From assembly GCA_035998495.1 (NCBI GenBank), contig DASYHP010000047.1, forward strand, positions 1 to 64,000: a stretch of DNA of 64,000 nt. The letters are read 5' to 3'. Numbering within the stretch: the first letter of the stretch is position 1; every line of letters begins with the position of its first letter. Under the pieces are notes generated by a model, which was not told the origin of the DNA, did not search any database, and was given only the letters and a program-made list of their open reading frames with translations. Origin of the DNA: Mesorhizobium_B sp035998495. Lineage in GTDB: Bacteria > Pseudomonadota > Alphaproteobacteria > Rhizobiales > Rhizobiaceae. Made by a program: the position numbers and the translations under genes. Shown here one piece after another: positions 25,721 through 34,654 of the stretch.

Positions 25721-27808
25721 TTATTTCACGGCTATTGGCTGGAAGGAGGAGGCGAATTTTTCGGCTTTCTTGGCGGCCTTGTTGCCGAGTTTTTCGCTGA
25801 GCGTCGCCACATTCTCGTTTGCCCGCTCGACGCCGTTGGCCTTGGCGAGCGTGAACCAGGCGAGCGCTTGGGCGGGGTCCTTCTTCAGGCCGATGCCGTC
25901 GAGATAGAGCGTGGCGAGCCGGAACTGCGCCTCGTTATAGCCTTGACGCGCCGCCTTGCGGATCCATTCCGCGCCGGTGGCCGGGTTCTGTTTCAGGGCG
26001 CTGCCTTCGATATAGAGGTCGCCGAGCCGGAGTTCGGCATAGATATGGCCCATTTCCGCGGCACCGGTCAGCAGGATTTCCGCCTGCGCGATGTCCTTCG
26101 GCACAGCCTTGCCGTCGAGATAATAGGCCGACAGTTTTTCCATGGCCGGGGCAAAACCCTGCTTCGCTGACCGCCAGAGCCAATAGGCAGCCTTCTGCGG
26201 GTCGGCGCTGACGCCAAGGCCGTTTTCGTAGATGAGGGCGAGGTTGAACTCGGCGAAAACGTTCTTCTTCGCGGCGCCCAGTACGTACCAGTAACGGGCC
26301 TCGTTCAGGTTTTTTTCGATACCGCGGCCATCGCGATAGACGTCGCCGAGCGAGCGATAGGCAATCGGGAAGCCGGCAGCGGCGCCCGTCCGATAGATCT
26401 CGCGCGCCTCGGCGTGGCGGCCTGCGGCGTCGATCGCCCGGCCGTAATTCATGAGGATGCGAAAGCTATCCGGATATTGTTTGAGTGCAGCCATGCAGGC
26501 GGGCACGGCGGTCTCCGGCTTGATCTGCTTGAAATAGACGCCGACTGCAGGGTCGGCGATCTCCTGCACATGGCCGGCCTCGCGGTCGCATTCGGTAATT
26601 TCCGGATAGAGCGGGCTTTCCGAAAATTCCTCGTAGTTCGCCGTGACGCGTCCGGAGATCGCCGGCACCGTCTCATCGGAACCCTTCGTCGCATCCTCCA
26701 GCCGCAGGCGCGCGAGCTTGGCAAAAACGCCCTCGGGGAATTTTTCCAGGTAGATGCGGTATTGCTCGGCCGTGCCCGCAGCCTGGATGTCGTTCCACAT
26801 CAGGAGGTCTTCGGCGGCATTGATGCTGCGGTCGACGGCAACGGCCGCGACTTCCTGCTCCTTTGGCTTCTTGGCCTCCTCGAGCACGTCCACCCGCATC
26901 TCGGCAATATCGGCGAAGAGACCCTGCGGGAAGGCGGCGAGATAGGATTTGTAACCCGTGGCATCGTCCTCATCGGCGGCGACCTGCCAGGCTTCGGCGT
27001 CCTGCGTCGCTTCGGCCGAAAATTTCGGCAGTTCCGGCAGTGCCTCTGTGAAGAAAAAGTCCTTGGTCAGCGAGGAATTGTCCCACGGCACCTGTTCGCC
27101 GCCGGTCTCATCGACCACCCGTTCGCGCACGCGCTTGAAAACCTGCTCGATCGGCAGGCCCGGCGCGGTGATGAGCTCGGCCAGCGCCTTCGTGAAGGGG
27201 CTGTTGCCCTTCGTGCCATCGGTCGCGACCTTGCCCGGCGCCGTGGCGAAGGCGATGAAGGTGCCGAGCGGGCCGGTGGCGCGCGCAAGCCCGCGTGTCG
27301 CGCCGTCATTGGCTGCGGCACCCGCCGAGCGGTTGGTTTCCAGCGGATTGTTGCGGCAAGCGTCCACGATGAACACGGCGATGCGCGGTCGCACACGTTC
27401 GATCTGCTCCGTCACCATCTTCAGGCTGAAGGCCTCGAGCGGCAGGTCGGACGAGCTCGTGAGCTGGCTGTCCGTCGGGATCAGGTAGTTCTCGTCGGCG
27501 AACTGGATGCCGTGGCCGGCATAATAGATGACGGCATTGGTTTCGGGCGTCAGCGCATCGGCAAAACTGCGCATCGCGCGGACCATCTGCTGGCGGTTAC
27601 CGTCGATGACCGGGAAGGTCTTGAAACCCGCCGCCGAAAGCGCCTTCTCGATGAGCCTTGCGTCGCCCTCTGCATTGGGCAGATGCGGCAGCGCGGCATA
27701 TTTGCCGTTGCCGATCACCAGCGCGACGCGGTTTTCCCTGGCGGCAAACGTTGCGGTCGCCGTGCAGAAAAAGAACGCTAGAAGCAGAAAAACATATCGC
27801 ATCAGCAT
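25721..27808 (-). CDS. Secreted caspase-like peptidase with SEL1 repeats
   Basis: This 695-residue protein starts with a signal peptide (MLMRYVFLLLAFFFCTATATFA). Residues about 28-260 form a peptidase C14 (caspase/metacaspase) domain with the catalytic His in YYAGHGI and Cys in VDACRNNP. A linker of about 170 residues follows, and from about residue 470 at least five SEL1-like repeats, for example GDVYRDGRGIEKNLNEARYWY and KAAYWLWRSAKQG. SEL1 repeats mediate protein contacts. The combination suggests a periplasmic signalling or stress-response protease. The ATG at 27808 follows a GGGG-rich site. A GTG two codons upstream is an alternative. Confidence 0.88.
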   Translation of the reverse strand: MLMRYVFLLLAFFFCTATATFAARENRVALVIGNGKYAALPHLPNAEGDARLIEKALSAAGFKTFPVIDGNRQQMVRAMRSFADALTPETNAVIYYAGHGIQFADENYLIPTDSQLTSSSDLPLEAFSLKMVTEQIERVRPRIAVFIVDACRNNPLETNRSAGAAANDGATRGLARATGPLGTFIAFATAPGKVATDGTKGNSPFTKALAELITAPGLPIEQVFKRVRERVVDETGGEQVPWDNSSLTKDFFFTEALPELPKFSAEATQDAEAWQVAADEDDATGYKSYLAAFPQGLFADIAEMRVDVLEEAKKPKEQEVAAVAVDRSINAAEDLLMWNDIQAAGTAEQYRIYLEKFPEGVFAKLARLRLEDATKGSDETVPAISGRVTANYEEFSESPLYPEITECDREAGHVQEIADPAVGVYFKQIKPETAVPACMAALKQYPDSFRILMNYGRAIDAAGRHAEAREIYRTGAAAGFPIAYRSLGDVYRDGRGIEKNLNEARYWYVLGAAKKNVFAEFNLALIYENGLGVSADPQKAAYWLWRSAKQGFAPAMEKLSAYYLDGKAVPKDIAQAEILLTGAAEMGHIYAELRLGDLYIEGSALKQNPATGAEWIRKAARQGYNEAQFRLATLYLDGIGLKKDPAQALAWFTLAKANGVERANENVATLSEKLGNKAAKKAEKFASSFQPIAVK

Positions 27809-27889
27809 CGGCACCCCATGAAGACCCGGCCAGCCGTCACAGCATAGCCCCGCAGCCTGATATTGAGCAAGACGGGATGCGGCGGCGCA

Positions 27890-29752
27890 TTATTCTGTGT
27901 CCCCGTCGCCGAAGCGGCCTTCGAGCATGCGGGCAAGCGTTTCCGCGCCGTTTTCCCAGCGTGCACCGGCGATGGCGGCGCAGGCCGCGGTCAATGCGGC
28001 CCGGCCGTCGACCGAGAGCAACCTGTCGATGGTGGCGGAAAGTCGCTCTTCGCCATCGCCCAGACGATGCATCAACGCCGCGCCGCGCTCTTGCGCCCAC
28101 CGGGCACGATCGACCTGGCAGTCCATGTCCGGGCTTTCGTCCGGCACGAACAGCGTGGGAATGCCGCCGGCAATGTGCTCGTGGAAGGTGTTGTATCCCG
28201 CCCGCACGATCGCGGCGTCAAAGGCGCGGCTATGGGCGTAGGCCGGGTGAAGCGTGACCTGGCGGTGCCGCGCCGGGTGGCGCGGCGCGACGTTTCCGGT
28301 GAGCGGCGATTTCAGCTCCACGATGTGGATATCCGGCCTTGCCAGCAGGTTGTCGAGCAGCTTGCCATGAAGATGCGTGAGATCGGGATTGGAGGAGCGC
28401 GAGAGATCGACGAGCACGACCAGGCCCTCCTGCGGCAGACCGAGTGCCTGGCGGGCGGGATCACGCTCCATGCGCTCCGAGGGATCGAGCAGCAGCATCG
28501 GCGGCACCAGCGTGGTCTTCGACCGGTCGGTCGTGGTCGGCCCGGCGTCTAGGGCCGCGGCATAGTCGTCCGGCTCGATGATGATGGGGAAATGCGCACC
28601 GGCGCCGACATAGCTGGCATGGTGGCTCGGCCACATGGCGCGGCGGATCCAGACAGCCTGGAGGTTCGCATGGTTGCGCAACGCCTCGATGATGCCGTCG
28701 AAGACGAAGTTGACGTCATAGATGAGGGTCGTGACGTGATAGGCGTCGAGCAGCAGCGCGATCTCCGCGGCGAGCCGGGCGTTCCAGGCGTCGGGTTCTT
28801 CACCCGAAAGCCCGTGGTGCGGAACGAAATGCACCGGAAACCCCATGTCGCGCACGATCGCCGCGCTGTAGCTCATCGTCAGGAAGACGGCCGGGCGGTG
28901 TTTGAGGCGCCGGGCGACCGCGAGCTGGCGCGTGAGATGACCCTGGCCGATGCCGTTGGCCGAGACGAACAGCACCGCATCCGGTCGATGGAATGGGACG
29001 GTGGAGGGTCGCGCGTCGGCAGATGCCGCAACCGGCTTCTCTGCCTGCCGCTTTTCGAGGAGGAAGACCGAATTGTTGTTGAAGCCGTGCCATGCATCTT
29101 CCGGCACGTTGATGGCGAGGAGCCGGTCCGCCGGAACGAGGCGGGTCGCGTCATAATGCTCCGGCAGCTCCAGGGTCGATCCCAGGGTCTGCAAAAAATC
29201 CTCCGGCGAGAAGATCCGCATATGATCCCACTGGCCGAAATATTCGGTGCGGTAATCGTCCGTCCGCTCGTCCAGCGCCTCGCGAAAGCCGCCTTCGAGG
29301 AAGGGGACGCTGAAGATGTGCAGGCCGCCGGGCTTCAAAAGGCCGTCCAGGCTCGCGGCCACCGCCTTATAATCGCAGGCGACATGCTCCAGCACGTGAT
29401 TGTGCAGCACGATGTCGAAGGAAGCGGAGGCGAAGCCGCCGAGATCGCTGCACAGATCGATGCGCGTGACGGGGAAGGAAAACTGGGCCGTATCGAGATC
29501 GCCGCAGAGATAGTTGCCGCCGAAACGATTGCGCAGGACGGTGGCGAGGCATTCTTCGGGTGCCAGATGCAGGACGCGACGGTTTCCGGAAAGCAGGCCG
29601 CGCATGCGCAGCACTTCGAAGATCAGCCGGTGGCGCTCCAGCGAGCCGCAGCCCTCGCACCGCACATTCCGGCGGATGAAGGCACTGCCGGGCTTGCCAT
29701 AGGTATCGCCGAAGGCGGAACTGCCACAGATATTGCAGGCTGGTGGGGTCAC
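27890..29752 (-). CDS. Zinc-ribbon SAM methyltransferase fused to a GT-B glycosyltransferase
   Basis: This 620-residue two-enzyme protein begins with a zinc ribbon (CNIC and CEGC, residues about 7-36) and a class I methyltransferase domain (about 55-205) in which VLHLAPEE replaces the usual glycine-rich loop and LHNHVLEHV is the post-motif II region. From about residue 255 to the end is a GT-B-type transferase with VSANGIGQGHLTRQLAVA and the donor-side RAGYNTFHEH. The second half is a paralogue of the C-terminal half of the neighbouring gene product. It probably builds and methylates a cell-surface or secreted glycan. No membrane helix or signal is visible. Confidence 0.8.
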   Translation of the reverse strand: MTPPACNICGSSAFGDTYGKPGSAFIRRNVRCEGCGSLERHRLIFEVLRMRGLLSGNRRVLHLAPEECLATVLRNRFGGNYLCGDLDTAQFSFPVTRIDLCSDLGGFASASFDIVLHNHVLEHVACDYKAVAASLDGLLKPGGLHIFSVPFLEGGFREALDERTDDYRTEYFGQWDHMRIFSPEDFLQTLGSTLELPEHYDATRLVPADRLLAINVPEDAWHGFNNNSVFLLEKRQAEKPVAASADARPSTVPFHRPDAVLFVSANGIGQGHLTRQLAVARRLKHRPAVFLTMSYSAAIVRDMGFPVHFVPHHGLSGEEPDAWNARLAAEIALLLDAYHVTTLIYDVNFVFDGIIEALRNHANLQAVWIRRAMWPSHHASYVGAGAHFPIIIEPDDYAAALDAGPTTTDRSKTTLVPPMLLLDPSERMERDPARQALGLPQEGLVVLVDLSRSSNPDLTHLHGKLLDNLLARPDIHIVELKSPLTGNVAPRHPARHRQVTLHPAYAHSRAFDAAIVRAGYNTFHEHIAGGIPTLFVPDESPDMDCQVDRARWAQERGAALMHRLGDGEERLSATIDRLLSVDGRAALTAACAAIAGARWENGAETLARMLEGRFGDGDTE

Positions 29753-29759
29753 CACATCC

Positions 29760-31976
29760 TCATATGCTGCCGAGCTTCGTTACGTCCCAATCGGTGCGAA
29801 GCATGCGCGCGTGATCCTCCACATAGCGGGCGATCTCCACGGCACCGTTCGTCCACACGATCGATTGACAACGGCGAACGACGGCCGCGCGTTCCACCGG
29901 GTCCAGCAGGCGCTCGACGTGGCTTGCGGCGAAGCCGAGGTCGTAGTCGCGGCGCATCATCCAGCCGCGGCCGGTGAGCTCGGCCCAGCGGGCGCGGTTT
30001 GCCTGGAGATCCATCTCGTCGCCCTCGTTCGGCACGAAGAGCGTCGGAATGCAGCCCAGCACCTGTTCGTGGAACGTGTTGTAGCCCGCCGCCGAGATCG
30101 CCGCGTCGAAGGCCCGGCTGAAGCGGAAACTCGGGAAGAGTTCGACCGTGCGATGCCGCTCGCCCAGAATTTCCAGGCCCGCGGCGTTCGGCGTGATCGG
30201 CGACTGGATTTCCAGCGCGATCGTATCGGGATGCCTGAGCACTTCGGCGAGAAGTGCGGCGCGCAGGTCCTTGAGGTCGAAATTGGCGCCGGCTCCGAGC
30301 TGGAACGCCACCACCGTCATGCCCTCGGGGACGCCGAGTGCTGCGCGCGCGCTTTCGCGCGACATGCGCTCCGCCGGATCGAGATGCAGCACCGGCGGCA
30401 CGAGGAAAACCTCCTTGCGGAAGGCGGCCGTCGGGCCGTGGTCGAAGGTCTCCGCCAGTTCGCCCGGCTCGATGACGGCGTCGAAACTGTCGGAAAATTC
30501 GAGGAAGACGCGGTGCGATTCCTGCCAGAGCGGGCGGCGCACCCAGATCTTGAAAATATCCGGAAACATGGCAAGCGTCCGGGTCACGCCCTCGAAGACG
30601 GCCGTGGCGTCATAAGCGAAGACGGCAGGGCGCAGATGGGCGATGAGTTCGAACAGTTCCTCCGCGAGGCAGGTGTTCCAGTCCTCCGGGTCGGCCTCGA
30701 GAATGCGGTGATGCGGCAGGAAATGCGCCTGGTAGCCGTGCTGTACGGCGGCCTTCATGGAGTAGGACATGGTCGCGAAGACCGGCGTCAAATCCGGCGG
30801 CAGCCGCTGCGCGATCGCCAGCTGCTGCGTGAGATGGCCGACGCCGATGCCGTTGCTGGAGGCAAACAGCACGTTGCGCTGCGGAAGGGGCGGGAAAAGC
30901 CCGTTGCTTGTCGTCGATATTGGTTCCTCGCCCATGACGCGAGCGACGCGATCGCCATAGATCGCCGCATCGTGGTTGTTTTCGACGAAACGGCGGGCCT
31001 GTTCGCACTGGGACCGGTGAAGCGCCGGATCGGCCACGAAACGTTCAATGACTCTTTCAACCTCCGCTGGCTCCGCATAGACGGCCGCTTTTGCAAACAG
31101 CACCGCGAAATGCGGGGGGAGGATGACGACGAGGCCGGTCGCCAGCGCTTCGAGGATCGTGCGTCCAAAAGCCTCCGACCAGGCGGGATCGTGGAAATAG
31201 ACGTAGAAATCGAGCGTAGCGAGAAAATCCGGCACGCCATCCCAGGCAAAGGGGATGAGTTCCCAGTTGGTGGGAAGCGTGCCGTATTTTTCCGCCAGAA
31301 AGGTGTCCGTGCCGAGCGCGCGCACGCGAAAACGGCTGCCATCGGCGGGATAGGCGAGAAGCGCGTCTTCCACGCTCGGCCATTTCAGGGGATCGGGGCG
31401 CGAATGACGGCCGATCACGACGGGGTAGGCAGGCGGGCGTGCCGGTTTTGCCGGCCAGTCGTCGAGCTCTATGAGATTACCCCAGTCCTCCTCCAGCATA
31501 TGCGCATAGGACGGCAGCAGGCGCGGCAGGCTGTCGCGCACCACGGCGCTGACGGGGGCGAGATGCACATCGGCGCCAAAAGCATCGCAGGCATGGGCGA
31601 CGACGCGGTCCAGATCGTATTGTCGGCGGCCGGCGCCATCGTACATCGGGTGGTGCAGCACGATCAGCAGCTTGTCGGTGGTGATCGACAACGGGCGCGT
31701 CGGGCGGTTTTCGACGATCGTCGGATGGTGGATCAGCGTCAGGCGGGCAGCAAGTCGCATGTCGGGGTCGATGCGCTCTGTCAGCCCGTCGTCGATCAGC
31801 TTTCGCAAGTCGGGATGCATGGGAAAGGGCAGGCCGAGCAGGGGACCCTTGATGGCGAGAAGCCCTGTCCTGAGCCCCGCCCGGGCCGCCGCCCGGATTT
31901 CGACTGCGAGCGCAGTCGACGTGCCACCCTCGAAACGCACGTCGGCGACGAAGAGAATGTCGAGCGTTGCACTCAT
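29760..31976 (-). CDS. Double glycosyltransferase (GT4-like plus GT-B module)
   Basis: This 738-residue protein contains two transferase modules. Residues about 1-350 look like a GT4-type retaining enzyme with the EX7E motif (E268 and E276 in SEAFGRTILEA). Residues about 366-738 are a GT-B module beginning FASSNGIGVGHLTQQLAIA and carrying SAAGYNTFHEQ, closely parallel to the C-terminal module of the adjacent methyltransferase fusion. The ATG overlaps the preceding stop (ATGA). The pair of paralogous modules suggests two successive sugar additions. Acceptor and sugars are unknown. Confidence 0.8.
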   Translation of the reverse strand: MSATLDILFVADVRFEGGTSTALAVEIRAAARAGLRTGLLAIKGPLLGLPFPMHPDLRKLIDDGLTERIDPDMRLAARLTLIHHPTIVENRPTRPLSITTDKLLIVLHHPMYDGAGRRQYDLDRVVAHACDAFGADVHLAPVSAVVRDSLPRLLPSYAHMLEEDWGNLIELDDWPAKPARPPAYPVVIGRHSRPDPLKWPSVEDALLAYPADGSRFRVRALGTDTFLAEKYGTLPTNWELIPFAWDGVPDFLATLDFYVYFHDPAWSEAFGRTILEALATGLVVILPPHFAVLFAKAAVYAEPAEVERVIERFVADPALHRSQCEQARRFVENNHDAAIYGDRVARVMGEEPISTTSNGLFPPLPQRNVLFASSNGIGVGHLTQQLAIAQRLPPDLTPVFATMSYSMKAAVQHGYQAHFLPHHRILEADPEDWNTCLAEELFELIAHLRPAVFAYDATAVFEGVTRTLAMFPDIFKIWVRRPLWQESHRVFLEFSDSFDAVIEPGELAETFDHGPTAAFRKEVFLVPPVLHLDPAERMSRESARAALGVPEGMTVVAFQLGAGANFDLKDLRAALLAEVLRHPDTIALEIQSPITPNAAGLEILGERHRTVELFPSFRFSRAFDAAISAAGYNTFHEQVLGCIPTLFVPNEGDEMDLQANRARWAELTGRGWMMRRDYDLGFAASHVERLLDPVERAAVVRRCQSIVWTNGAVEIARYVEDHARMLRTDWDVTKLGSI

Positions 31977-32413
31977 CGTTCGGTCCGCACCGTCATGCGC
32001 GGCGCGGCGGCGAGGAAGGCGTCGATGTTCTGCCCGTAGCTGACGACGTGCACCGGCTGCCATTTCGACACGAGCAACTGCCAGCGCTTGGCGAGATAGG
32101 CGTTCCAGGAAATCTCGGCGGCATGCAGCTTCTGTTCAAGCGCCGAGGGTAGATATTCGAAGATCGCACCGCGGTTGCGAAAGCGCATGAAGTCGAGACT
32201 GTCGGTAAGATAGACGATCTTGTGCCGGTTACCGAAGCGCTGGTTCGTCACGTCGATGATTTCGTCGACCTGCGCGGCATCGACCCCGATGAGGGTGACG
32301 ATGATCGCGCTGAGCGCGGGCTGCGAGGCATAGATCGCAAGGGTCGGCTCCGGCTCGGCCTCTGTCGTTGCAGGCTTTTGGCCGCGCCGCTGCAACCAGC
32401 CGAAAATCCCCAT
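31973..32413 (-). CDS. Small protein of unknown function in glycosyltransferase cluster
   Basis: This 146-residue protein is not recognised. It has an N-terminal MGIFGWLQRRGQK, an alpha/beta pattern (SAIIVTLIGVDAAQVDEII, KIVYLTDSLDFMRFRNRGAIFEYLP) and a basic C-terminus. A GGGAGGA ribosome site stands six bases before the ATG. It is translationally coupled to the double glycosyltransferase through a four-base overlap, so it is probably an accessory or partner for that enzyme. The pattern is weakly Rossmann-like, but that is not enough for a call. Confidence 0.7.
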   Translation of the reverse strand: MGIFGWLQRRGQKPATTEAEPEPTLAIYASQPALSAIIVTLIGVDAAQVDEIIDVTNQRFGNRHKIVYLTDSLDFMRFRNRGAIFEYLPSALEQKLHAAEISWNAYLAKRWQLLVSKWQPVHVVSYGQNIDAFLAAAPRMTVRTER

Positions 32414-32537
32414 TCCGCTTCCTCCCGACCCCATCGGAAGCGCCGAAAGCGCCGATTTATCAAGGCTATTGCCGGGATTTGGCGGAGTCAAACGAAGTCT
32501 GCGCAATGCGGGTGGAAATCGCGGGGTGAGACGGCCC

Positions 32538-34220
32538 TCAGGCGCCAAGCGGCCAGGTGGCGATGGCGGCTGGTTTCGGTGCCTTGGACGGCGTGCCGCC
32601 GGCAAGGCGGAACCTCACGATGATGGATTGTGCCCTTGCCGACGCCGGCACGTCGAAAAACAACCGGCCGAAAGCAGCATTGCTGCTCTCGCCAACTGGC
32701 GACCGGGCCGGCTCGAACGACCAGGCGAACCCTGTCGGTTCCACGATATCCGCTTCCACCATCACACCCTCAAGGGCGAGCGTGGCTCGGGCGCCGTCGA
32801 GGGTAACCGCGACCTGCGTATAGACCTGCCATGTTGTGGAAGGCACCGGACCTGCATCCGCTTCCAGTTCATCGACGATGAAGACAGTATCGGAGTGCAC
32901 CAAAGCCGCGCCGCGGCGCCAGACGAACGGCCGCGCGCCGTCGAAGATCTCGTAGGCCGCAAAATGGCTGTCGCCCTCCTGCCCCGTGCCGAGGAGCTTG
33001 GCATGCGCGTCGATCGACTGCTCCGCACCGTCGACCAGCAGTGTGTTGTGCGCGGCCGTCTGCGTGCGAAAATAGCCGAAACGCCGGGCCCGGTCGAAAT
33101 AGCCGGGCAAGGCATAATTCTCCCGGCCGAGTTCGCTCACGAAGCGCGTGCCGGCCAGTTCCAGCACGAAGGTGCCGAGGTCCAGATGGGCGTGGTTGAC
33201 ATCGTTGCGCCCGCCCTTGAGCGCCAGCCAGGTCGCGCCGCCGCGCAACACCGCGATGCCGGCCGGCTCGTAGGCGGCAGAGCCATCGGTAATCGTGGTT
33301 TCGGCGTCGGGCGCACACCAGAGGAGATCGAAGGGATGCGGATCGCCGGGTGCGGCGTGCTGCCAGGCGGCTATCTCCCGGTCGCCCGTGCGCTCGGCGA
33401 GCCAGCCGAGGACAGGGGAACGCCGCGGCTCCTCGGTCGCATCGCCGAAATTGAAGACCCGGCCGCTCGGGCCGGTGAGATCGCGCCCGTAGCGCCAGGT
33501 GTCGAGGAGACCGGTCGGCGGTTCTGGGCCAATGACCAGGTCCTTCAGGAAGGCCTGGGCGAGCACGGCGTAGCGCAGGGCATATTCCCAGTAGTCCGGG
33601 CCTTCGAGATAACCGCCATCCGCGCCGAAAGCCCGCATTCCGTGGTGGATCGCCGGCACGAAGCAGCCGAGTGCGGCGTCGCGAATTTCCTTGTCGATGC
33701 CGTCCAGCGCGGCTGCACCGGCGATCATGCCGGCACAGCAGACGATGTTCCAGTTGTTTTCCGCCGTCATCCAGGGCGCGCCGGCCGCGGCGGCCGCGAG
33801 GCCGGGGGAAAGCCCTTTTTCGACGATTGCCGCCGCCAGCGTGTCGCGCTCGGCGCGCGAAAGCAGAGGGCGGGTCCAGAGAAGACCAAGCGCCATGCCC
33901 ATCGTCATTTCGGCAGTGTCGAGGAAATGGGCCGGATTCCAGCTCGGGAACGCCGCGGCGTTCAGAAGCTCACGGATCGCCCGCCTGCGATGGCTGCTGC
34001 CACCGGTCAGGCAATCGGCGATAGTAAGCGCGGCGACGCGGTCGATCAGCTTGCGACTGGTCGGCAGGATAACATCCCGCCCGTCTTCGTGCTCCAGCTC
34101 AAGTAAAGAAGCGTTCTGGATATCGCCCGCGGCCTGTAGAACAGCCGCAGCATATCGTTTACCGGCACTTGAAGATCGTGCCGATAGCCGTATTCGCGCC
34201 GGATCGAGCGAAACGATCAA
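32538..34220 (-). CDS. Heparinase II/III-family polysaccharide lyase-like protein
   Basis: This 560-residue protein has a helical barrel in the first half, with WMTAENNWNIVCCAG, and a beta-sandwich from about residue 330, introduced by the family hallmark DVNHAHLDLGTFVLEL. Members cleave acidic polysaccharides by elimination. No signal peptide is evident, so it may act in the cytoplasm or be exported another way. The start is the least certain in the window: the only plausible initiator is a TTG overlapping the stop of the small lipoprotein gene (TTGA). It may work with the glycosyltransferase cluster on the same glycan. Confidence 0.8.
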   Translation of the reverse strand: MIVSLDPARIRLSARSSSAGKRYAAAVLQAAGDIQNASLLELEHEDGRDVILPTSRKLIDRVAALTIADCLTGGSSHRRRAIRELLNAAAFPSWNPAHFLDTAEMTMGMALGLLWTRPLLSRAERDTLAAAIVEKGLSPGLAAAAAGAPWMTAENNWNIVCCAGMIAGAAALDGIDKEIRDAALGCFVPAIHHGMRAFGADGGYLEGPDYWEYALRYAVLAQAFLKDLVIGPEPPTGLLDTWRYGRDLTGPSGRVFNFGDATEEPRRSPVLGWLAERTGDREIAAWQHAAPGDPHPFDLLWCAPDAETTITDGSAAYEPAGIAVLRGGATWLALKGGRNDVNHAHLDLGTFVLELAGTRFVSELGRENYALPGYFDRARRFGYFRTQTAAHNTLLVDGAEQSIDAHAKLLGTGQEGDSHFAAYEIFDGARPFVWRRGAALVHSDTVFIVDELEADAGPVPSTTWQVYTQVAVTLDGARATLALEGVMVEADIVEPTGFAWSFEPARSPVGESSNAAFGRLFFDVPASARAQSIIVRFRLAGGTPSKAPKPAAIATWPLGA

Positions 34221-34414
34221 TAATTGCTGCGGCCGCGCGTCGTCATATCCGCTTGGCGAACGGGCTTCTTCTTCACGACTTTACAGGGCCCCTGTTTGCA
34301 CTTGACGGTCGTGACCGTCGGCTTGCCAGCCGTTGTTTCGCAGCCGCTCAAGAAAAGAGACGCTGACAACATGGCCGCTATCGAAGTCCATTTTGCGGCG
34401 ACAAACTTGGTCAT
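34217..34414 (-). CDS. Small lipoprotein
   Basis: This 65-residue protein has a lipoprotein signal: basic MTKFVAAKW, a hydrophobic stretch and the lipobox LSGC at residues about 22-25. The mature part is only about 40 residues, with two further Cys (VKCKQGPCKVVKKK) and a basic tail. It should be anchored in a membrane by the N-terminal Cys. Its stop overlaps the likely TTG start of the heparinase-family gene. Function unknown. Small basic lipoproteins of this size are common in rhizobia. Confidence 0.6.
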   Translation of the reverse strand: MTKFVAAKWTSIAAMLSASLFLSGCETTAGKPTVTTVKCKQGPCKVVKKKPVRQADMTTRGRSNY

Positions 34415-34654
34415 GACCCTGCCCCCAGTTTTAGCTGATCTTCATGGAATGCGACCTTCCAAGTAAAGTCAATATCCGTATTGCCCAAAACGGGGGTGGT
34501 GTCCTTGTTTTCTTTGAAGTTTCACATGAACGACACGGTCAAGGCGCTTGCGCAGGATTTTGACGTTGAGAAAACGTCAATAGACGCACAAAAACTAATC
34601 GTCGCGGCACTCGATTGCGCCCGGCATTTCCGCAGCCGGCATCCGGACCCCGGG
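34415..34654. promoter_or_regulatory. Intergenic region with an 8-bp inverted repeat
   Basis: This 240-base stretch lies downstream of araH and upstream of the lipoprotein gene. TTGACGTT (34560-34567) and AACGTCAA (34573-34580) form a perfect 8-bp inverted repeat with a five-base spacer. It could be an operator or a weak hairpin terminator for the ara operon. No T-tract accompanies it. Nothing else is recognised. Confidence 0.4.

Noticed and set aside
25708..25726. Hairpin CCGCT-AA-AGCGG followed by TTTATTT between convergent genes
   Set aside because: The two-base loop is too small and the usable stem only four pairs. It also overlaps a stop codon, so it is not called a terminator.
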